Shown one piece after another: positions 1-5,659 of a stretch of DNA of 5,681 nucleotides. Position numbers and translations under genes: made by a program. Source of the DNA: Candidatus Omnitrophota bacterium (GTDB lineage Bacteria > Omnitrophota > Gorgyraeia > Velamenicoccales > Velamenicoccaceae); assembly GCA_028717105.1 (NCBI GenBank), contig JAQUOM010000099.1:1-5681 (forward strand), given 5' to 3'. The notes under the pieces are model-generated. The model saw only the letters and a list, made by a program, of their open reading frames with translations, ran no database searches and was not told the DNA's origin. Each line of letters opens with the position of its first letter. Within the stretch, counting starts at the first letter, position 1.

Positions 1-393
1 AATCGCCGCACGGTTAATTTTCTCCATCGTCGTGTCAGGCCGATGGGCCACCGCACTGCTTAAAAAAAGACCGCTGACCCGGCGGGCCTGGTAATAAGAA
101 AGAAAACGGCGCGCCAATGCCTCCGGTTCCAGGGCGCAACGCGTGACACCCGCGCCCGCCCTCAAAGGGCAATACCGGCAGTCATTGACGCAGGCGTTGG
201 ATAACAATGTTTTAAACAAATAGGTCGTGCGGCCGTCGGCGAGGGTCACCGGATATATCCACCGGCCGTCTTGCGAACGACGGCGGTGCTCATCTTTTGC
301 CGTCGCGCAGGCGCAGGCGAGATCGTAGCGCGAATCATGCGACAGGATCGCCAGTTTTTCTTCCACATCCGGGCTTTTGCGGATCAAAACCAT
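1..393 (-). CDS. Radical SAM protein, putative DNA modification/repair (UDG-linked type), N-terminal part, cut by window edge
   Basis: The first 131 codons are present and the reading frame is open to the window edge. Residues 68-75 read CVNDCRYC, a CX3CX2C motif that binds the radical SAM [4Fe-4S] cluster. It is followed by PLR and, near residue 118, by GLFLSS. The start (EEKLAIL, then RYDLAC near residue 22), the phrase LFKTLLSNAC just before the cluster motif and the GLFLSS stretch resemble the family described as putative DNA modification/repair radical SAM proteins, often encoded next to a uracil-DNA glycosylase-like gene. That partner would lie beyond the left edge and cannot be seen. 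Two extra cysteines (C27, C29) precede the cluster motif. I chose the ATG at 391-393 because AAGGA lies a few bases upstream; an in-frame ATG at 406-408 would add five residues but has no ribosome binding site. The family call comes from remembered motifs, and the substrate is unknown. Confidence 0.8.
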   Translation of the reverse strand, partial: MVLIRKSPDVEEKLAILSHDSRYDLACACATAKDEHRRRSQDGRWIYPVTLADGRTTYLFKTLLSNACVNDCRYCPLRAGAGVTRCALEPEALARRFLSYYQARRVSGLFLSSAVAHRPDTTMEKINRAAI

Positions 394-513
394 GGGCTTC
401 CTTCTCATAAGGCAGGTTTCGGTCGCGCTGTTCGGTTCCGGTTTTGGCGGACGACGCAGCCGAACGACGATACGGACATTGTGACCGTTGCCGATATGCC
501 GTTTTTAAAAAAT

Positions 514-545
514 AAAAACCCCCGCCTCTCAAGGCGAAGGTTTTT
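514..545 (-). terminator. Rho-independent terminator, probably bidirectional
   Basis: The arms are AAAAACC..CGCCT (514-527) and AGGCG..GGTTTTT (532-545), with a CTCA loop and a two-base internal mismatch (CC opposite AA). On the minus strand the stem runs straight into TTTTTATTTTTT. On the plus strand it runs into TTTTTGTTATTTTTT. Its position on the minus strand fits the end of the unit that holds the transglutaminase-like gene. No plus-strand gene is seen that would need it. Confidence 0.82.
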
Positions 546-569
546 GTTATTTTTTCAGCTATAGGCTGA

Positions 570-584
570 TCCGCTTTAAGCGGA
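570..584. repeat. Short perfect inverted repeat (7-base arms)
   Basis: TCCGCTT (570-576) and AAGCGGA (578-584) are perfect reverse complements around one central base. The palindrome spans the stop codon of the 36-residue frame and precedes the terminator. A second, weaker hairpin (TCAGC/GCTGA) lies between the two. It may be part of the 3' end structure of the transcript. No protein-binding role can be shown. Confidence 0.45.
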
Positions 585-686
585 AAGTGGCGGATTTACC
601 CCTTCGAACGGCACCACTATCCACGCATCCTTAACATCACTATACTCCCTCACAAAACCTTTGTCAAACTTAAAGGGCGCCGGCAT
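576..686 (-). CDS. Small 36-residue open frame, or displaced C-terminus of the transglutaminase-like gene
   Basis: This open frame starts at an ATG inside the last codons of the transglutaminase-like gene, in the +1 phase, and ends at TAA about 30 bases before the terminator. The product begins MPAPFKFDKGFVREYS, continues with VKDAWIVVPFEG and ends in NPPLSA. The mix of charged, aromatic and aliphatic residues reads like real protein. No ribosome binding site stands before the ATG, so independent translation is doubtful. The natural distance from its stop to the terminator suggests that this frame, not the stop at 670-672, once marked or still marks the end of the gene. Three readings are possible: a translationally coupled small protein, a +1 frameshift (sequencing error, mutation or recoding) near 675-690, or chance. 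I do not recognise a family. Confidence 0.4.
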   Translation of the reverse strand: MPAPFKFDKGFVREYSDVKDAWIVVPFEGVNPPLSA

Positions 687-1599
687 CCGACACGATCTTA
701 TCGAACATCTCCTGTATCTTCCCCCGTAATCGCCCGTACTCTTCCCCGTTCAACAGGAAATGCGCCATCCCCTCATCTTCGATCTCATATTTTTTGCCAT
801 CGGCCATCTTGAGAGCAAAAATATGACGGCCCGTATAACGGTACTTGCGCGTGGCGATGACACTCAAAGTGAAATTGTTTTTGTCAAAACGATCGGCAAC
901 GGCTTCCATCGAAAGACCGATAATATAGTTTTCGCGGATCACCAGCGGGGTGACGCCGTTGACGACGGCGGTGACGTCGGCATTGTGCTCCGTCTGCAGT
1001 GTCAGGTGGTGGGCGGCATCGAAGAAAAGATATTCATTGAACGCATCAATGTCGCCGTAACGATGATATGTCGGGTCCAGAAAATATACCTTTTCGCCGA
1101 ACATCCGGCGCTGGACGATACAAATCCCCATATGCGACCCCTGGGGATAAGGGAAAAACCCGGATTCGGCAACGCTGACAAACCGGATATCGTATCTATC
1201 CTTGAAGAGCGGCTGGATCTGATCGTAAACGTATGCGGCCAGCTCCTGGCAGACACCGTATCGGCCCTCTTCCAGAACAACACGGCCCTGGTCGTCGTAT
1301 CGATGCACGTTGTGCAGCGTCCACTTCTTCTGTTTAAAATCTGCGCTCACCCATACATCGGGCCGCAACAGTCTTTTTAAGCCGGAATACTTCAGGGGTT
1401 TGAGGATCTTTTTTATCTCTTTATGAAAAGGGGCGTTTTCGTCCACGCCGTTGCCCAGACTGTTCTCCCTGATGTAATTCGAGATACCAAGCCAGAAATT
1501 ATCGGAGCTCGCCGCCACAAGCAGGACCGCCAGCAACAGGCAGGCGGCGCGCAGGATCCACAGCTGTCTTTTTAATCGTTTCAACCCGGGTGAATCCAT
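670..1599 (-). CDS. Membrane-anchored transglutaminase-like (papain-fold) protein
   Basis: The 309-residue product has a basic N-terminus (KRLKRQ), one hydrophobic segment at about residues 15-31 that looks like an uncleaved signal anchor, and then a soluble domain probably outside the membrane. A transglutaminase-like catalytic triad can be read: C117 in RYGVCQELA, H156 in GSHMGICI and D175 in FLDPTYHRYG, in the usual Cys-His-Asp order of the superfamily. Members act as cysteine proteases, amidases or crosslinkers; the substrate here cannot be told. I chose the ATG at 1597-1599 because GGAGGA sits 8 bases upstream. An in-frame ATG at 1633-1635 would add 12 residues but has a weaker site. The gene follows a secreted Ig-like protein 51 bases upstream and is probably co-transcribed with it. 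Its end is odd: a coding-like frame continues in another phase past the stop (576-686), so the true C-terminus may be longer. Confidence 0.75.
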   Translation of the reverse strand: MDSPGLKRLKRQLWILRAACLLLAVLLVAASSDNFWLGISNYIRENSLGNGVDENAPFHKEIKKILKPLKYSGLKRLLRPDVWVSADFKQKKWTLHNVHRYDDQGRVVLEEGRYGVCQELAAYVYDQIQPLFKDRYDIRFVSVAESGFFPYPQGSHMGICIVQRRMFGEKVYFLDPTYHRYGDIDAFNEYLFFDAAHHLTLQTEHNADVTAVVNGVTPLVIRENYIIGLSMEAVADRFDKNNFTLSVIATRKYRYTGRHIFALKMADGKKYEIEDEGMAHFLLNGEEYGRLRGKIQEMFDKIVSDAGAL

Positions 1600-1607
1600 C
1601 TGACGAG

Positions 1608-1613
1608 TCCTCC
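1608..1613 (-). promoter_or_regulatory. Ribosome binding site deciding the start of the transglutaminase-like gene
   Basis: GGAGGA on the minus strand lies 8 bases before the ATG at 1597-1599. This favours the internal start over the upstream in-frame ATG at 1633-1635. Confidence 0.7.
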
Positions 1614-1650
1614 GCGGAAGAAAACGCAAAAACATCCCACCTGATAAAGA

Positions 1651-2136
1651 TTATTCAAGGATAAATTCGTTGGAAACCGCTCGAAGCCATTGTCCCGGTT
1701 CCGCCGGATGATCGGCCCCTGCCCGATAAAGGATGAGGAGGCGATATGTCCCTGTCCGGGCCCTGACTTTTTGCGCTGTGCCGTCTATATAAATCCAGGG
1801 GTCCCATCCCCACGATACGCTCTCGCCCGCCTTGAGTTCCGCGGGGCCGTCCATATCATAGACGCAATGAGGATATTGGCACCAGGCAAACAGACGGTCC
1901 CATCTCTCCCCGGCGCCCTTTCTTTCGACACCGTCAATCGCAAAAACAGGCATTTGGCTTCCCAGATGAGAAAGAATATCCCCCGCGGAATTATTCTTCA
2001 AAACGATCACGACGACGTCTCCGGATGCATATGCTTTTTTATCGGTCGTAACGGACAGCTCTGTTTCGCCGAAAGAAAAACCTGCCTGTCCCAGGCACCC
2101 CAGAAACACCAAAAAAACCAGCGCGAGTCGCCGCAT
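1651..2136 (-). CDS. Secreted protein with an Ig-like/BsuPI-like beta-sandwich domain
   Basis: The 161-residue product starts with a signal peptide: RR, a hydrophobic core at residues 4-15, and a likely cleavage between about residues 18 and 24. The mature part starts ELSVTTDKKAYASGD, a phrase typical of bacterial Ig-like strands. Further on, LKAGESVSWGWD and TGTYRLLILY resemble the late strands of BsuPI-type (proteinase inhibitor-like) and macroglobulin-like domains. Two cysteines in FAWCQYPHC could form a disulfide after export. GGAG lies 5 bases before the ATG, which supports this start. An extended -10 promoter candidate lies just upstream. The gene probably forms a two-gene unit with the downstream transglutaminase-like gene, so both may act in the cell envelope. 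The domain call is a weak structural guess, but the exported nature is well supported. C14 is not in a good lipobox, so a lipoprotein is unlikely. Confidence 0.68.
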   Translation of the reverse strand: MRRLALVFLVFLGCLGQAGFSFGETELSVTTDKKAYASGDVVVIVLKNNSAGDILSHLGSQMPVFAIDGVERKGAGERWDRLFAWCQYPHCVYDMDGPAELKAGESVSWGWDPWIYIDGTAQKVRARTGTYRLLILYRAGADHPAEPGQWLRAVSNEFILE

Positions 2137-2169
2137 CTCTTCTCCGCAAAAAGAAAACCTTCGCCATAG

Positions 2170-2178
2170 ATTCTACCA
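2170..2178 (-). promoter_or_regulatory. Extended -10 promoter candidate for the Ig-like/transglutaminase-like unit
   Basis: On the minus strand the sequence reads TGGTAGAAT: a TGn extension followed by TAGAAT, five of six matches to the sigma-70 -10 box. The -10 box ends 33 bases before the ATG of the Ig-like gene. At 17-base spacing the -35 position holds TTTATT, a poor match. If this is right, transcription starts near 2163 and the repeat-rich block at 2219-2328 lies upstream of the transcript. Confidence 0.45.
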
Positions 2179-2218
2179 TAACGGGCCAAGAAAATAAAAG
2201 GGAGCCTTCTTTCCCGGA

Positions 2219-2328
2219 CTTTTAGCCCTGGCTTCCGAAAAAGCGGTCCTTGGGCGGCCGAATCATTCCGCGGTGTCCAGGCCGTGGTTTGCGACCGCAA
2301 GAGTATCATTCCGCCCGAGGGCTAAAAA
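2219..2328. other. Repeat-dense intergenic block, possible structured RNA or regulatory DNA
   Basis: The outer arms TTTTAGCCCT (2220-2229) and AGGGCTAAAA (2318-2327) are perfect complements. A second pair, CCTTGGGCGG (2248-2257) and CCGCCCGAGG (2311-2320), matches with one G/T position. It shares AGG (2318-2320) with the outer right arm, so the two helices partly compete. Inside are CCGCGG/CCGTGG (about 2268-2286) and TTGC/GCAA (about 2289-2300). The 10-base word ATCATTCCGC occurs twice, at 2262-2271 and 2305-2314. None of the known riboswitch, 6S, SRP or tmRNA signatures I looked for is evident. The strand cannot be decided. Confidence 0.45.
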
Positions 2329-2349
2329 GAAACCTCCCTCTACGGGAGG
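2324..2349 (-). terminator. Rho-independent terminator of the six-gene unit
   Basis: On the minus strand, CCTCCC (2349-2344), a five-base loop and GGGAGG (2338-2333) are followed by TTTCTTTTT. It lies 33 bases after the stop codon of the TrmO-like gene. The plus strand has no T-run after the stem, so it works in one direction only. The T-run overlaps the outer arm of the repeat block next to it. Confidence 0.85.
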
Positions 2350-2382
2350 CTTGAAGTTCATAAACAACTCCTGTTAAAAACC

Positions 2383-2874
2383 TTACGTGATACCTTTATC
2401 ATGGATCGCCCTGTCAGGCAAACGGCCTTTTTTGAGATGTTTCTGCGCCCAGCCGGTTCTAACATTTTCCCTCGTATCCACTCCTGCCATATAGGGTTTG
2501 ATGTCAAGCAAGGGCGTTCCATCCAGCATATCCACTTCAGAAAATGTGATAACATTCCTTTTTATATTTTCTATTTTGACAATGGAAATACCTATATGAT
2601 TCGGCCTGTGGGGGCTTCTCGTAGAGAAAACCCCATGAATGACGTCTTCCATAAATGGTTTTGAAAGCAACCGTTCTTCTTTAGACTTATGGATGTGCCA
2701 AAGGAGGATGGCGTGAGAAAAACCTCCGAGGTCTTTCAAGCCTTTCGCGTATTTCTGGAAAAGGATCGCCTTTCCTTTGACGCCTGGCTTGAATTTTCCC
2801 TGGATGGGCATGCCTTGGTGCGTCTTGTAAGGCGTCCTGATTGTCCCAATTGGTTTTACCACAATCTTTTTCAT
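2383..2874 (-). CDS. TrmO/TsaA-family AdoMet-dependent methyltransferase-like protein
   Basis: The 163-residue product carries the marks of the TrmO (TsaA, UPF0066) fold: KPIGTIRTPY at residues 7-16, KDLGGFSHAILLWHIH at 47-62, GVFSTRSPHRPN at 81-92, and DMLDGTPLLDIKPY at 115-128. The E. coli member, TrmO, methylates N6 of threonylcarbamoyladenosine in tRNA using AdoMet; many short relatives in anaerobes and archaea have unknown targets. The usual RPNPIG motif reads RPNHIG here (H93), a change in the conserved part of the family. I chose the ATG at 2872-2874 because homology begins there and it sits 13 bases after the stop of the upstream gene. A longer form from 2926-2928 would overlap that gene. 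No strong ribosome binding site is seen, so translation may be coupled. It is the last gene before the terminator. Confidence 0.85.
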   Translation of the reverse strand: MKKIVVKPIGTIRTPYKTHQGMPIQGKFKPGVKGKAILFQKYAKGLKDLGGFSHAILLWHIHKSKEERLLSKPFMEDVIHGVFSTRSPHRPNHIGISIVKIENIKRNVITFSEVDMLDGTPLLDIKPYMAGVDTRENVRTGWAQKHLKKGRLPDRAIHDKGIT

Positions 2875-2887
2875 GAGGAACCACTTT

Positions 2888-3412
2888 TTAGAAAGTAACC
2901 ACTTTGTCGCTCTCCCTGACGATCTCATACATATCTTTCATGGTCGAAAGAGGACACATTTCCGAATTTTTCTGCTCTCTGCTTTTGATACATGTCCCGC
3001 AGGCGTAAATTCTGCCTCCAGATCTCAAGAATTCCTCTGCCTGGTCTATGGTATTAAACTTGTCGCTGCTTGATTTCTGATATTCAACGCCCTTGCCCAT
3101 AAAGAAAACCCTGGCTTCATCTTTCTGACCAAGACAGAAATTCGCATACCGAAGAGCATTCCAGCAGGTCTCCGCGTCATCGCTTGAAATAATAATCCCT
3201 ATCTTCATCTCAATCTCCTTGAACGGAAAAATCTTCAGCGTATTCACCGGACAAGCTCTTTCACATCCGCGCGACTGGTCGCATCGAGATTCATCTGTTA
3301 CTCCACATTTACCGCTTTTCTCATCAATAGACAAGATTTTCTTGAAACAAAGCAAGACGCGGGCGCCGCAGCCAACGCACAAAGATTCATCAATCATCAC
3401 TCTTTTATTCAT
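2888..3412 (-). CDS. Ferredoxin-like domain fused in frame to a DsrE-family protein
   Basis: Residues 1-62 form a two-motif ferredoxin-like domain and residues 69-174 a DsrE-type domain. The first ferredoxin motif has C12, C15 and C22 but R18 where the third cluster cysteine belongs. The second has C44, C50 and C54-P but S47 where another belongs, so each [4Fe-4S] site has lost one ligand; C36 is an extra cysteine. The DsrE part starts MKIGIIISSDDAETCWNALR and has CGTC at 138-141 and C153 in MCPLS, the likely reactive thiols. DsrE-type proteins carry or reduce sulfur, but this short type has no fixed role. The internal ATG (3206-3208) has a perfect AAGGAG 6 bases upstream, so a free DsrE protein is probably also, or only, made from it. 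The ATG at 3410-3412 has only a weak site and lies 9 bases after the SpeD-like gene. Confidence 0.83.
   Translation of the reverse strand: MNKRVMIDESLCVGCGARVLLCFKKILSIDEKSGKCGVTDESRCDQSRGCERACPVNTLKIFPFKEIEMKIGIIISSDDAETCWNALRYANFCLGQKDEARVFFMGKGVEYQKSSSDKFNTIDQAEEFLRSGGRIYACGTCIKSREQKNSEMCPLSTMKDMYEIVRESDKVVTF
3215..3220 (-). promoter_or_regulatory. Internal ribosome binding site for a separate DsrE protein
   Basis: AAGGAG on the minus strand stands 6 bases before the in-frame ATG at 3206-3208, exactly where DsrE homology begins. It is a stronger site than that of the long form. No stop codon separates the ferredoxin frame from the DsrE frame. Both a 174-residue fusion and a 106-residue DsrE protein could therefore be made. 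Confidence 0.65.
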
Positions 3413-3421
3413 TCAAGCGCT

Positions 3422-3781
3422 TCACCGGACAATAAATCGAGATACAACCCTACCGGCCCCGAAAAATCGTCGGGTGAATCTCTTGGCAACCCGATGATCA
3501 AAAGGCTTGCAGGAAAAGATATCGATATAGGAAATACGCCAATGTTCTGAAAAATGCCCCGTGACGGAACTTGTCTCGATAAACTGCATTAACGAATAAC
3601 CCTTAGTATGCGGTTTCTGCAATCCGAAATAAGAAATAAGCGTCCTGCCGTATTTCTTCATATCTATCACGCGGCACAATTCATCGACGTACTGTTTCAA
3701 TTTTTTCCTGGAGCGCATCACATCGAGATCGCATTCATGAAGATCCATCATTAAAACGTAACCGAAGACCTTTTGCCCCAT
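3422..3781 (-). CDS. Small AdoMet decarboxylase (SpeD)-family-like protein
   Basis: The 119-residue product resembles prokaryotic AdoMet decarboxylases, which self-cleave to make a pyruvoyl group and decarboxylate AdoMet for polyamine synthesis. It begins MGQKVFGYVLMMDL, has KGYSLMQFIETSSVTGHF at residues 60-77 and YIDIFSC at 85-91. Compared with the usual ESHxxxHTWPE...DxxxCG pattern, the candidate pyruvoyl serine is S71 or S72, the proton-donor histidine is H76 and the processing cysteine is C91. The histidine normally right after the serine is missing and the HTWPE block reads GHFSEHW. The protein may therefore be a divergent decarboxylase or a relative with another job. No speE-like gene is in the window. 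I chose the ATG at 3779-3781, with GGAGG 7 bases upstream; a longer frame to 3895 overlaps the previous gene and has no support. Confidence 0.75.
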   Translation of the reverse strand: MGQKVFGYVLMMDLHECDLDVMRSRKKLKQYVDELCRVIDMKKYGRTLISYFGLQKPHTKGYSLMQFIETSSVTGHFSEHWRISYIDIFSCKPFDHRVAKRFTRRFFGAGRVVSRFIVR

Positions 3782-3804
3782 TCCTCCGCCTCCTTGTGGT
3801 TGAA

Positions 3805-4518
3805 TCACACCTCGAAAACAGATCCTGCCCCTGCTTCCAAAAAGTCGATCCCGTATTCCTTTCTGATCAATTCCACGGCTTGCGTTCCCGTGCAATGCAT
3901 CGGGGCGATTTTCGATACGCCGCGCGCCCTTAAAGCCGAAATCGTATCATTCAGCTCCGGCCGGCTTGCATCCTTCAAATGCAGACCCCCTAAAACCAGA
4001 TATATCCTCTCTTTTGTGAAATGCTCCTTCACCTTATCGACGATATTGATAATGCCGGGGTGGGCGCAACCGACAACGACAGCCAATCTTTTCAGAAATT
4101 TTATCACCAGCGCCTGTTCAAAAATGTCCTCTCCGGCGTATACCCCCCGGATCTCACCGCTGGAAAAAATACCTTCCTCGATAGAAGACAAAAACGGAAC
4201 ATCAACAACACGAACGCCGAAAGACGCGATCTTCTCTTTGATCTCAGGACGGGTATGGGGACAAACGTAAACAGCCACATCTTTATACCTGTCGATCACG
4301 CTCCAGAGGCCTGAAATATGGTCCCAATGATCATGAGAAATAACGATATGGCGTATCTTTGAAAGATCAATGTTCAATCTCTTGACGTTGTCCAAAAAAA
4401 TTCCCGGATCGCCGAAGGTATCAAAAAGGACATCTTCGCCTATCAAAAACGATATCCCCCATCTCCGGATGAATCTGTCCCACCCTGAATAACCGTCCGC
4501 TATGAGCTTAATACGCAT
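3805..4518 (-). CDS. MBL-fold metallohydrolase (COG1237-like)
   Basis: The 237-residue product has the metal-binding motif of the metallo-beta-lactamase fold, SHDHWDH at residues 61-67 (H62, H64, D66, H67). Further likely ligands are H153 in VGCAHPG, H180 in GGLHL and H208 in PMHCTG. The order GCAHPGI, GGLHL, PMHCTG is typical of the COG1237 group, which includes archaeal enzymes of the methanopterin pathway and many proteins of unknown substrate in anaerobes. Near the N-terminus it has a hydrophobic strand (ISFLIG) and FDTFGDP, normal for the fold. There is no signal peptide, so it is cytoplasmic. The ATG at 4516-4518 stands 2 bases after the TAG stop of the ZIP gene. With only a weak ribosome binding site, translation is probably coupled to that gene. 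The substrate is not known. Confidence 0.9.
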   Translation of the reverse strand: MRIKLIADGYSGWDRFIRRWGISFLIGEDVLFDTFGDPGIFLDNVKRLNIDLSKIRHIVISHDHWDHISGLWSVIDRYKDVAVYVCPHTRPEIKEKIASFGVRVVDVPFLSSIEEGIFSSGEIRGVYAGEDIFEQALVIKFLKRLAVVVGCAHPGIINIVDKVKEHFTKERIYLVLGGLHLKDASRPELNDTISALRARGVSKIAPMHCTGTQAVELIRKEYGIDFLEAGAGSVFEV

Positions 4519-4520
4519 GT

Positions 4521-5261
4521 CTACTCACAGATCTTTTTTAACGCCAGCATCAGCGCGATACCGAGCATGAAGAACAGCATGGCCATCGTCGATTTTTTTA
4601 TGTCCGCTTGTTTGTGCAATTCGGGGACCAGGTCGCAGGAAGCTATGTAGATGAAGCCGCCCGCGGCCACAGGCAGAAGGACGAGCGAAAAACTTCCCGT
4701 GCGGGAAGCGGACAGATAACCGATCCCCGTTCCCAAAACAGCTGTCAGCGCGGAGAAAAAGTTGAACGTCAGGGCCCTGGATTTGCTGAAACCCCCATAG
4801 ACCAGGACGCCGAAATCACCCAGTTCCTGCGGTATCTCGTGCATGATGATGGCCGCCGTCGCCGCAATGCCCAGCTGCCTGTCCGTAAAAAAACTGGCGC
4901 CGATGATCAGGCCGTCAATGAAATTATGGATACCGTCGCCGATGAGATTCAGATAGGTGAAAGCGTGAATCTCGCATTTGCCCTTGTGGCAATGACGCCA
5001 ATAAAGGTATTTTTCCAGAATAAAAAAGAAGACAAATCCCAGGATGACGTACGTAAAAACCTGCAGGGCGTCCCCCGTTTTCTCCACGGCTTCCGGCATC
5101 AAATGCAGAAATGCGCCGCCGATGAGGCCGCCCGCGCCGAAGCCGACGAACAATAAAAGCATCTTATCCAGGAATTTCTCGTTGAAAAACAGGCTCAGGA
5201 CCCCGATCAACGATATCAGGCTTACCAGGATACTGGCGCTCAACGCCCACACAAAATCCAT
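4521..5261 (-). CDS. ZIP-family divalent metal transporter
   Basis: The 246-residue membrane protein is of usual length for bacterial ZIP proteins. About eight hydrophobic segments can be seen. The two signature metal-path motifs are present: HNFIDGLIIG (residues 112-121, TM4) and HEIPQELGDF (141-150, TM5). The third segment has HLMPE (53-57). Between the third and fourth segments lies a short loop, WRHCHKGKCEIH (88-99), rich in His and Cys, which probably binds metal. Proteins of this family bring Zn, Fe or Mn into the cytoplasm; the metal cannot be told from sequence. I chose the ATG at 5259-5261 because AGGAGG stands 5 bases upstream. It is 11 bases after the scaffold gene, which suggests that imported iron may supply the Fe-S scaffold; that link is an inference. 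Confidence 0.94.
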   Translation of the reverse strand: MDFVWALSASILVSLISLIGVLSLFFNEKFLDKMLLLFVGFGAGGLIGGAFLHLMPEAVEKTGDALQVFTYVILGFVFFFILEKYLYWRHCHKGKCEIHAFTYLNLIGDGIHNFIDGLIIGASFFTDRQLGIAATAAIIMHEIPQELGDFGVLVYGGFSKSRALTFNFFSALTAVLGTGIGYLSASRTGSFSLVLLPVAAGGFIYIASCDLVPELHKQADIKKSTMAMLFFMLGIALMLALKKICE

Positions 5262-5272
5262 CGGCCCCTCCT

Positions 5273-5650
5273 TTATATTTTGAGTAGATAATCCGCAATC
5301 GCCCGGTATAAGGTGCTGACCGCAAGAATGGAACAATGCAGGTGGTCTTCTGGAAGGCTTTTGAGCGTTTCAATAACCTCGCCGGCCGAAATCATCAAAG
5401 CCTCCTGGATGGTCTTATTATAAGCCATGCGCGCAACCATCGCCGCACAGGCCCTCGTCGCCTGGCATCCGTCGGTATAATATCTGATATCCGTGATCCG
5501 GCTCTTCTCGACGACCAAATAGAACTCCATGGCATCCCCGCAAGGGCCTTGTAAATAAGACGAGCTTGTCGGATCGTTCATCCTTCCGAAAAATCTCCCA
5601 TGATGAATAAACTTCGCGCCGGCCGCCTTATCACGAGCTTCCATCATCAT
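5273..5650 (-). CDS. NifU/IscU-type iron-sulfur cluster assembly scaffold protein
   Basis: The 125-residue product has the three scaffold cysteines of the IscU/NifU N-terminal family: C37 in GPCGD (with D39, which helps cluster release), C62 in DGCQATRAC and C106 in HLHCSILA. C68 is an extra cysteine. The tail HCSILAVSTLYRAIADYLL is typical of the NifU-like scaffolds of anaerobes, which build [2Fe-2S] or [4Fe-4S] clusters and pass them to target proteins. The protein is cytoplasmic. Three ATG codons stand in a row (5650, 5647, 5644) after AAGGGG; the third has the best spacing, so the true product may lack one or two residues. It is the first gene of the unit inside the window. A palindrome lies 10-24 bases upstream. 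No cysteine desulfurase gene is seen nearby, so sulfur would come from elsewhere. Confidence 0.92.
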   Translation of the reverse strand: MMMEARDKAAGAKFIHHGRFFGRMNDPTSSSYLQGPCGDAMEFYLVVEKSRITDIRYYTDGCQATRACAAMVARMAYNKTIQEALMISAGEVIETLKSLPEDHLHCSILAVSTLYRAIADYLLKI

Positions 5651-5659
5651 CCCCTTCTT

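Noticed and set aside
394..513. Promoter for the radical SAM gene
   Set aside because: No convincing -10/-35 pair was found on the minus strand between the terminator and the start codon.
760..1380. Long plus-strand open frame opposite the transglutaminase-like gene
   Set aside because: It lies antisense to a gene with clear catalytic motifs, and its product shows no recognisable domain.
2093..2098. Cys14 of the Ig-like protein as a lipoprotein cysteine
   Set aside because: The preceding residues are F-L-G, not a good lipobox, and the hydrophobic core continues past it; an ordinary signal peptide fits better.
2190..2217. GGGA/TCCC hairpin followed by TTTTATTTT on the minus strand as a terminator
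   Set aside because: The stem has only four pairs with an eight-base loop, too weak to call.
2007..2309. Minus-strand frame that runs across the repeat block into the Ig-like gene
   Set aside because: It is out of phase with the signal peptide gene, has no ribosome binding site and crosses the promoter candidate; its product looks random.
3243..3432. 12-base direct repeat TTCACCGGACAA at 3243-3254 and 3421-3432
   Set aside because: Both copies are inside or at the end of coding frames, and about one 12-base match is expected by chance in a window of this size.
4608..5156. Plus-strand open frame opposite the ZIP gene
   Set aside because: It is a mirror of the ZIP coding frame; the product is charged, repeat-free and unlike any family.
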